DNA of 34,158 bases from Selenomonadales bacterium. Lineage in GTDB: Bacteria > Bacillota > Clostridia > Christensenellales > QALW01. Location of the stretch: assembly GCA_003150515.1 (NCBI GenBank), contig QALW01000037.1, positions 1-34,158 on the forward strand, given 5' to 3'. Below are positions 32,046-34,158 of this stretch, in pieces. Made by a program: the position numbers and the translations under genes. Numbering within the stretch: the stretch's first letter is position 1; the number at the start of each line of letters is the position of its first letter. The notes beneath the pieces were generated by a model. That model searched no databases. It saw only the letters and a program-made list of their open reading frames with translations, and was not told the origin of the DNA.

Positions 32046-33434
32046 ATGGAACAGACTAATCGTCTGGGCACGGAAGGCGTGGGCAGGCTGCTGTTGAAGC
32101 TTTCCATTCCGGCCGTCACGGCTCAGCTTGTCAATATGCTGTATAATATAGTGGACCGCATATACATAGGCAATATGGAGGGAATAGGGGACGCGGCGCT
32201 TACGGGCGTGGGCGTCACTTTTCCGGTGCTTATGTTTATTTCTGCTTTTGCTGCGCTCATAGGCATGGGCGGCGCGCCCAGGGCTTCGGTTAAGCTGGGG
32301 GAGGGGAATAACGCTGAAGCCGAGCGGATTATGGGAAGCTGCCTGGCCGCTTTAATGGCCCTGGCCGTTATTTTGACGGCTTGTTTTCTTGCGCTGGGGG
32401 AGCCCTTGCTTTATCTTTTCGGCGCAAGCGGGGATACGATAGATTATGCGCTCAAATATATGAATATTTATGTCTGCGGCAATATATTTGTGCTGATCGC
32501 TATGGGCATGAATCCGTTTATTTCGGCTCAGGGCTTTGCGCGGATGGGCATGCTTACGGTGCTTATAGGCGCGGCTGTGAATATAGTGCTGGATCCGATT
32601 TTTATCTATCTTTTTAATTGGGGCGTGTCGGGCGCAGCCGCGGCTACGGTTATATCCCAGGCGGTTTCAGCTCTCTGGGCTCTGATTTTTTTAAGCGGAA
32701 AGAAAACGACGCTGAGATTGAAAAAACGCGCTGTTAGAATTGATTTTAAGGTGCTTTGGCCGGTTTTGGCGCTGGGCGTTTCTCCCTTTGTTATGAACGC
32801 CACTGAAAGCCTGATCAGCATATGCTTTAACTCCTCCCTGCAAAAATACGGCGGGGACGACGCGGTTGGAGCCATGACTATTTTAGTAAGCATTATGCAG
32901 CTGTTATCCCTGCCTCTTTCAGGATTGGTTCAGGGAGCCCAGCCCATAACAAGTTATAATTACGGCTGCGGAAAAATGGACAGAGTTAAAAAGTCCTTTT
33001 ATCTGCTCTTTATTGCAAGCATGGTGTATTCTCTGGCTTTCTGGCTGCTTAATATGCTGTTTCCGCAGCTTCTTGTCGGGCTGTTCTGCAGGGACGGGAG
33101 CCTCAAGAGCCTTGCCTCGAGCGCGTCCAGAGTCTATCTGGCGGCCGGATTTGTTATGGGCGCCCAGAGGGCATGTCAGCAGACGTTTCTGTCTCTTGAA
33201 CAGGCGGGCTGTTCGCTTTTTTTAGCTATACTCCGAAAAATAATATTGCTTATTCCGTTTATTTATATCCTGCCCGCCGTGTTTACTGAAAATAAGGTGT
33301 TCGCGGTATTCGCGGCCGAGCCGGTGGCGGATGTGCTGGCGGTAAGCTGTACGGTGGCATATTTCTTCGCCACTTTTAACAAGCGGCTTAAAAAGAGGGA
33401 AGAATTGCTTAAAAGCGGCGGCGCTGGCGGTTAA
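32046..33434 (+). CDS. MATE-family multidrug efflux transporter
   Basis: A 462-residue membrane protein with about 12 hydrophobic segments, arranged as two related halves of six. MATE features are NRLGTEGVGRLLLKLSIPAV at the N-terminus, NMLYNIVDRIYIGNMEG, GMGGAPRASVKLGEGN, and in the second half GLVQGAQPITSYNYG. It exports drugs or other organic cations by exchange with protons or sodium. Ribosome-binding site AAAGGGGG. No local regulator is seen. It closes the chromosomal part before the recombinase. Confidence 0.92.
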   Translation: MEQTNRLGTEGVGRLLLKLSIPAVTAQLVNMLYNIVDRIYIGNMEGIGDAALTGVGVTFPVLMFISAFAALIGMGGAPRASVKLGEGNNAEAERIMGSCLAALMALAVILTACFLALGEPLLYLFGASGDTIDYALKYMNIYVCGNIFVLIAMGMNPFISAQGFARMGMLTVLIGAAVNIVLDPIFIYLFNWGVSGAAAATVISQAVSALWALIFLSGKKTTLRLKKRAVRIDFKVLWPVLALGVSPFVMNATESLISICFNSSLQKYGGDDAVGAMTILVSIMQLLSLPLSGLVQGAQPITSYNYGCGKMDRVKKSFYLLFIASMVYSLAFWLLNMLFPQLLVGLFCRDGSLKSLASSASRVYLAAGFVMGAQRACQQTFLSLEQAGCSLFLAILRKIILLIPFIYILPAVFTENKVFAVFAAEPVADVLAVSCTVAYFFATFNKRLKKREELLKSGGAGG

Positions 33435-33523
33435 TAAGGCCCATTTTCCACGCAGGCGGTATGAGTTATGAAAAAAGGCCGGCTCTTTAGGCAGCGTCCC
33501 ATAAGGAAGTAAAAAGATTCGGT

Positions 33524-33559
33524 ATCGGAACCGGTGTGATTTAACATGCCGGTTCCGAT
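33524..33559 (-). terminator. Terminator at the end of the recombinase gene
   Basis: An 11-bp perfect stem, ATCGGAACCGG (33524-33534) with CCGGTTCCGAT (33549-33559), surrounds the stop codon of the leftward recombinase gene. A run of five T follows on the minus strand after a 7-nt gap, so it may be a weak terminator. Confidence 0.5.
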
Positions 33560-34158
33560 TCGTTTAGGGACTCCCTTCCAATCTTCAAAGGGATGCGGAT
33601 TTGACCCACATAGGTGAAGTACAAATCGATCTGTACATGCTTCCTCCCGTTCTCCCTTACCGGGCTGTGCACTACAATTTTGCTCACAAGTTCATTGAGA
33701 ATGGCGGCGTCGAGTTGTGGAATATCCAGGTACTTGTCCACCAGCTTCAGGAACTCGTTCACATCCGAAACCTGCCCGGCCTGTGTTTCAATTTCCTGTT
33801 CCAATACGGCGACAAGCTGTTCCATCTCTATCTGTTCCTTCTCGTATTGCTGGGATAATTTTAAGTATCGGCTGTCGGACAACTTGCCCAGCACGTTGTC
33901 TTCATAGATGTGCTGGATAATCTTATCCAAATCCTCCATCCGTTTTTTCGCCCCAGAGAGAGCTTTCTGTCTTTCCGTCAGTTCTGCCTTCCGGCTTTCC
34001 TCGTCCTGCGCCAGCATTTCCAGCTTAAAGTCCTTTCGGAACATGCGGACGTAAATCAATGTCCGCTGAATGGTTTCCAGCACAATCCGGTACAGCACCT
34101 TCTCCCGGATATAATGGATCTTGCAGGATCCGGTGTTGCTCTTGTAGTTGGAGCAGAC
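33541..34158 (-). CDS. Large serine recombinase, C-terminal part
   Basis: The gene enters from the right edge; about 205 C-terminal residues are visible with no start inside the window. The first part, CSNYKSNTGSCKIHYIRE, is the end of the recombinase zinc-ribbon domain. A long coiled coil follows (EESRKAELTERQKALSGAKKR...), and the end, KYLDIPQLDAAILNELVSKIVVHSPVR...VQIDLYFTYVG, is the DUF4368-type C-terminus typical of recombinases in Tn4451/TndX-like and other Clostridial integrative elements. The catalytic domain is outside the window. Its codon use (more C-ending codons) differs from the host genes. It probably marks one end of an integrated element, with an attachment site in or near 33435-33540. 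Confidence 0.9.
   Translation of the reverse strand, partial: VCSNYKSNTGSCKIHYIREKVLYRIVLETIQRTLIYVRMFRKDFKLEMLAQDEESRKAELTERQKALSGAKKRMEDLDKIIQHIYEDNVLGKLSDSRYLKLSQQYEKEQIEMEQLVAVLEQEIETQAGQVSDVNEFLKLVDKYLDIPQLDAAILNELVSKIVVHSPVRENGRKHVQIDLYFTYVGQIRIPLKIGRESLNESEPAC

Overview
The window looks like the chromosome of a low-GC-lineage Gram-positive bacterium (Bacillota, probably class Clostridia, possibly an uncultured gut lineage), although its base composition is near 50% GC. The evidence is the gene content: CggR, HPr kinase, WhiA, RapZ, long-form HPF and an Rrf2-iscS-iscU cluster. Shine-Dalgarno sites are strong, several promoters match TTGACA-N17-TATAAT, and a TM1266-type hydrogenase regulator sits at the left edge. 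I cannot name a genus.

Layout, left to right. (1) 1-2100: a partial TM1266-type regulator on the minus strand, behind a consensus promoter and a leader ending in a terminator-like hairpin. Divergent from it is the most striking gene here, a secreted protein whose mature N-terminus is an almost intact ubiquitin domain, followed by a DUF6273-like domain and a C-terminal cell-surface anchor. (2) 2200-8160: tRNA-Gly, a PflA-like radical SAM enzyme, then the glycolytic block cggR-pgk-tpiA-gpmI, with no gapA inside it and no eno after it. (3) 8161-21380: housekeeping and carbon-control genes hpf, cca, hprK, ROK glucokinase, a membrane-anchored solute-binding-like protein, then murB-rapZ-whiA-dnaE-pfkA. 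The yvcK gene usually found between rapZ and whiA is absent. Large perfect hairpins sit between genes. One folds as a four-armed cloverleaf, and three share the apex GGAAAGC/GCTTTCC. (4) 21380-25920: a possible small RNA, a consensus promoter with a leader of roughly 590 nt, and a 1204-residue secreted protein with six fibronectin III repeats, a GH71/GH99-like barrel and a C-terminal carbohydrate-binding-like domain. (5) 26030-28550, minus strand: rpmE, and an iscR-iscS-iscU operon with a palindromic operator at its start site. (6) 28900-34158: accessory genes: an AT-rich NERD-domain gene with an in-frame TAA, a zinc-dependent phospholipase C homologue, a GNAT acetyltransferase, a MATE exporter, and the C-terminal part of a large serine recombinase that enters from the right edge, probably the end of an integrated element.

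How the parts fit. CggR, HPr kinase, glucokinase, Pfk, Pgk, TpiA and GpmI form a glycolysis and carbon-control neighbourhood. The ubiquitin protein and the FN3/glycosidase protein are both exported and point to life on or near a eukaryotic host or its glycans. That last step is inference.
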